This document shows, one piece after another, positions 4,688-5,852 of a stretch of DNA of 5,852 nucleotides. Both the position numbers and the translations under genes were made by a program. The notes beneath the pieces are model-generated. The model was not told the DNA's origin, searched no databases, and saw only the letters and a list, made by a program, of their open reading frames with translations. The stretch's first letter is position 1, and each line of letters opens with the position of its first letter. Source of the stretch: Pseudonocardiaceae bacterium (GTDB lineage Bacteria; Actinomycetota; Actinomycetes; Mycobacteriales; Pseudonocardiaceae); contig JAICSB010000232.1 in assembly GCA_025937115.1 (NCBI GenBank), positions 1 through 5,852 on the forward strand, in the 5' to 3' direction.

Positions 4688-5175
4688 TTCTGCTGGGGGT
4701 GCCCGTGCTCGCAGGTGCATTCCTCCTCGTAGAGGCGGGCCTCGAGCACATCAGGGCACCCGAGATGTTGGCTCGCGCGGCGGGCACCGGGTTGGTGGCC
4801 GCGCGTGCCATCGCGGCCGTCGAATTCGTCATCGGGGTGCCGTCGGTAGCCGCGGTGGTATTCGGCACTGCTGAGCTGCGGTGGGCGCTCGCGGCCCAGA
4901 CCGCGATGTACGTGGCCTTCGCCGCCCACCTGTCGTGGCGCCGCTACCAGCGTGATGAGTCGGACTGTGGCTGCAACCGGATGGGTACCCAGGTCGGTCC
5001 CGGTGGGATCGCCCGGGCCGTAGTGCTGGCGGCCGCCACGTGTGCCGCGACCACGGTGTATCCGGCCGTCGCGCTGCCCGGCGGAGGCATCGCGGTCCTG
5101 CTGGTCGCCTGCGCTGCGGTGATGGCCGTACTGCTGTACACGCTGCCGGCCGCGGTCGACGGGCGTGCAGCGTGA
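4684..5175 (+). CDS. MauE/DoxX-type redox membrane protein (163 aa)
   Basis: This integral membrane protein is of the MauE (methylamine utilisation) type. About five hydrophobic segments are visible: 2-20, 35-61, 66-83, 107-130 and 134-156. A C-G-C motif (DCGCNRMG, Cys95-Cys97) follows the basic turn WRRYQR, as in the MauE family, where a C-G-C-F-G motif precedes a hydrophobic helix. Family members are thought to pass reducing or oxidising equivalents across the membrane to a MauD-type thioredoxin and help form disulfides in an exported enzyme. The start ATG 4684 overlaps the upstream stop and has GGGAG 5 bases before it. Its stop overlaps the next gene's GTG as GTGA. The substrate is unknown; the MauE name describes the family and does not imply methylamine metabolism here. 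Confidence 0.85.
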   Translation: MILLGVPVLAGAFLLVEAGLEHIRAPEMLARAAGTGLVAARAIAAVEFVIGVPSVAAVVFGTAELRWALAAQTAMYVAFAAHLSWRRYQRDESDCGCNRMGTQVGPGGIARAVVLAAATCAATTVYPAVALPGGGIAVLLVACAAVMAVLLYTLPAAVDGRAA

Positions 5176-5669
5176 GCGCGCTCACCGCGGCACTGGTGCT
5201 GAGCTGGGGCTGCCTGGCGGTGCTGGCGCTGGCGATGGCCGGGATCTTGCGGCAGCTGCGGGAGCTGCAGGCCGAGGTGACTCAGCTCAGCACGCCACCT
5301 TGGCGCGCCGCGGCGGGTCGCCGGGTGGCGGAGTTGGCCGGCACAGATCCCCTGGTCCTGCTGGTCCTCGACCCCGGGTGCAGCTTCTGCGACGCAGTGC
5401 ACGAGCCGTTCACCCGGCTGGCCGGCGAGCATCCCGGTACCCGGTTCGAGGTGCTGTCCCCGCGTACCCGGTGGGCTGACACACCGAACATCCGGTCCCG
5501 GGTGGACCCTGACCTCGTCAAGGAACTGGACCTGCCCTGGGCACCGGCGCTGCTGCACGTCGGCGCCGACGGCACGGTGCTGGCCGGGCAGCCGGTGCCT
5601 TCCCCGGAGCTTCTCGACGAGCAGGTGACGAGCCTGCTGAACACCGCCCTGCACCGCCAAGGAGCGTGA
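5172..5669 (+). CDS. Membrane-anchored thioredoxin-fold protein, MauD/TlpA-like
   Basis: This 165-aa protein has an N-terminal membrane helix (about 3-25), a short helical linker (27-40) and a thioredoxin-like domain outside the membrane. LVLLVLDPGCSFCDAV (61-76) has the redox-active C-S-F-C at 70-73 after a beta strand. WAPALLHVGADGTVL (123-137) holds the cis-proline-type segment (Pro125) and the strand-turn-strand that follows in the TlpA/MauD fold. The length suits a minimal MauD-like protein. GTG 5172 is chosen because it overlaps the MauE-like stop and gives a complete membrane anchor; only a weak GGGCG lies upstream, so coupling is expected. Its pairing with a MauE-type protein supports an extracytoplasmic disulfide-handling role. 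Its specific client is not known. Confidence 0.85.
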   Translation: MSALTAALVLSWGCLAVLALAMAGILRQLRELQAEVTQLSTPPWRAAAGRRVAELAGTDPLVLLVLDPGCSFCDAVHEPFTRLAGEHPGTRFEVLSPRTRWADTPNIRSRVDPDLVKELDLPWAPALLHVGADGTVLAGQPVPSPELLDEQVTSLLNTALHRQGA

Positions 5670-5852
5670 TGATCCAAGCTGACATCCCCCGGATCGACCA
5701 GCCCGGCTCCGACGCAGCGCCCCGCAGTGTGCAGTTCCGCGACGCATCGCCGACGGTGCGCCGTCGGGGGTTCCTGGCCGTCGTCGGCACGGCCGGCATG
5801 ACGTTGGGACTCACCGTGCTGGGATGGATCCCGCTGGCCCGTCCGGCCAGGG
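5669..5852 (+). CDS. Tat-exported protein, N-terminal part only
   Basis: Only 61 codons are inside the window and the gene continues past the right edge. The ATG at 5669 overlaps the upstream stop as TGATG and has AAGGAG 4 bases before it. Residues 1-29 are polar. Arg32-Arg33-Gly-Phe-Leu fits the twin-arginine motif RRxFL, and 38-57 form a moderately hydrophobic segment ending near LARPAR, a typical Tat signal of about 60 residues. The product is therefore probably exported folded, often with a cofactor. Methylamine dehydrogenase small subunits also have long Tat-type signals and need MauE/MauD, so a cofactor- or disulfide-rich enzyme is possible. No mature sequence is visible to test this. 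Confidence 0.8.
   Translation, partial: MIQADIPRIDQPGSDAAPRSVQFRDASPTVRRRGFLAVVGTAGMTLGLTVLGWIPLARPAR

Overview
The window is high-GC DNA with strong G/C bias at third codon positions and several GTG starts, which points to an actinomycete. Gene content narrows this to Mycobacterium or a close relative. A LytR_C-domain (VirR-like) gene and a DUF3263 gene lie divergently from peptide deformylase, the arrangement I recall around Rv0429c-Rv0431 of M. tuberculosis. The MazE/MazF pair resembles, from memory, the Rv2801A/Rv2801c pair. The exact genus cannot be fixed from the sequence alone.

Layout. Bases 1-299 hold no convincing gene but contain three stem-loops packed back to back (169-302), the last overlapping the virR stop codon. 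A minus-strand pair follows: DUF3263 (1220-924), then a VirR-like membrane-anchored LytR_C protein (920-300), 3 bases apart. A 145-bp divergent spacer carries a perfect 8-4-8 palindrome flanked by a 10-bp direct repeat. Peptide deformylase (1366-1929, +) converges with a minus-strand mazEF module (2569-1998). A roughly 330-bp spacer (2570-2897) carries the mazE promoter region and a second hairpin cluster. After it, on the plus strand, come a cytosolic-looking HtrA-type serine protease with a PDZ domain (2898-3860) and a tightly overlapping four-gene unit from 3953 to the right edge. That unit encodes an unrecognised soluble 244-aa protein, a MauE/DoxX-type membrane protein with a C-G-C motif, a membrane-anchored thioredoxin-fold protein with a C-S-F-C motif (MauD/TlpA-like), and the start of a Tat-exported protein cut by the window end.

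How the parts may work together. The last four genes look like one translationally coupled operon. MauE- and MauD-type proteins supply thiol redox power outside the membrane, so they may form or repair disulfides in the Tat-exported product or a protein further downstream. The left part is conserved housekeeping (deformylase, cell-envelope factor) and mazEF is an accessory toxin-antitoxin module beside it.

The most unusual signal is outside the genes. The large hairpins at 207-270 and 2687-2748 align without gaps over 57 positions (42 identical). Three stem pairs have changed on both sides so that pairing is kept. This suggests a dispersed, structurally conserved element present at least twice in 2.5 kb.
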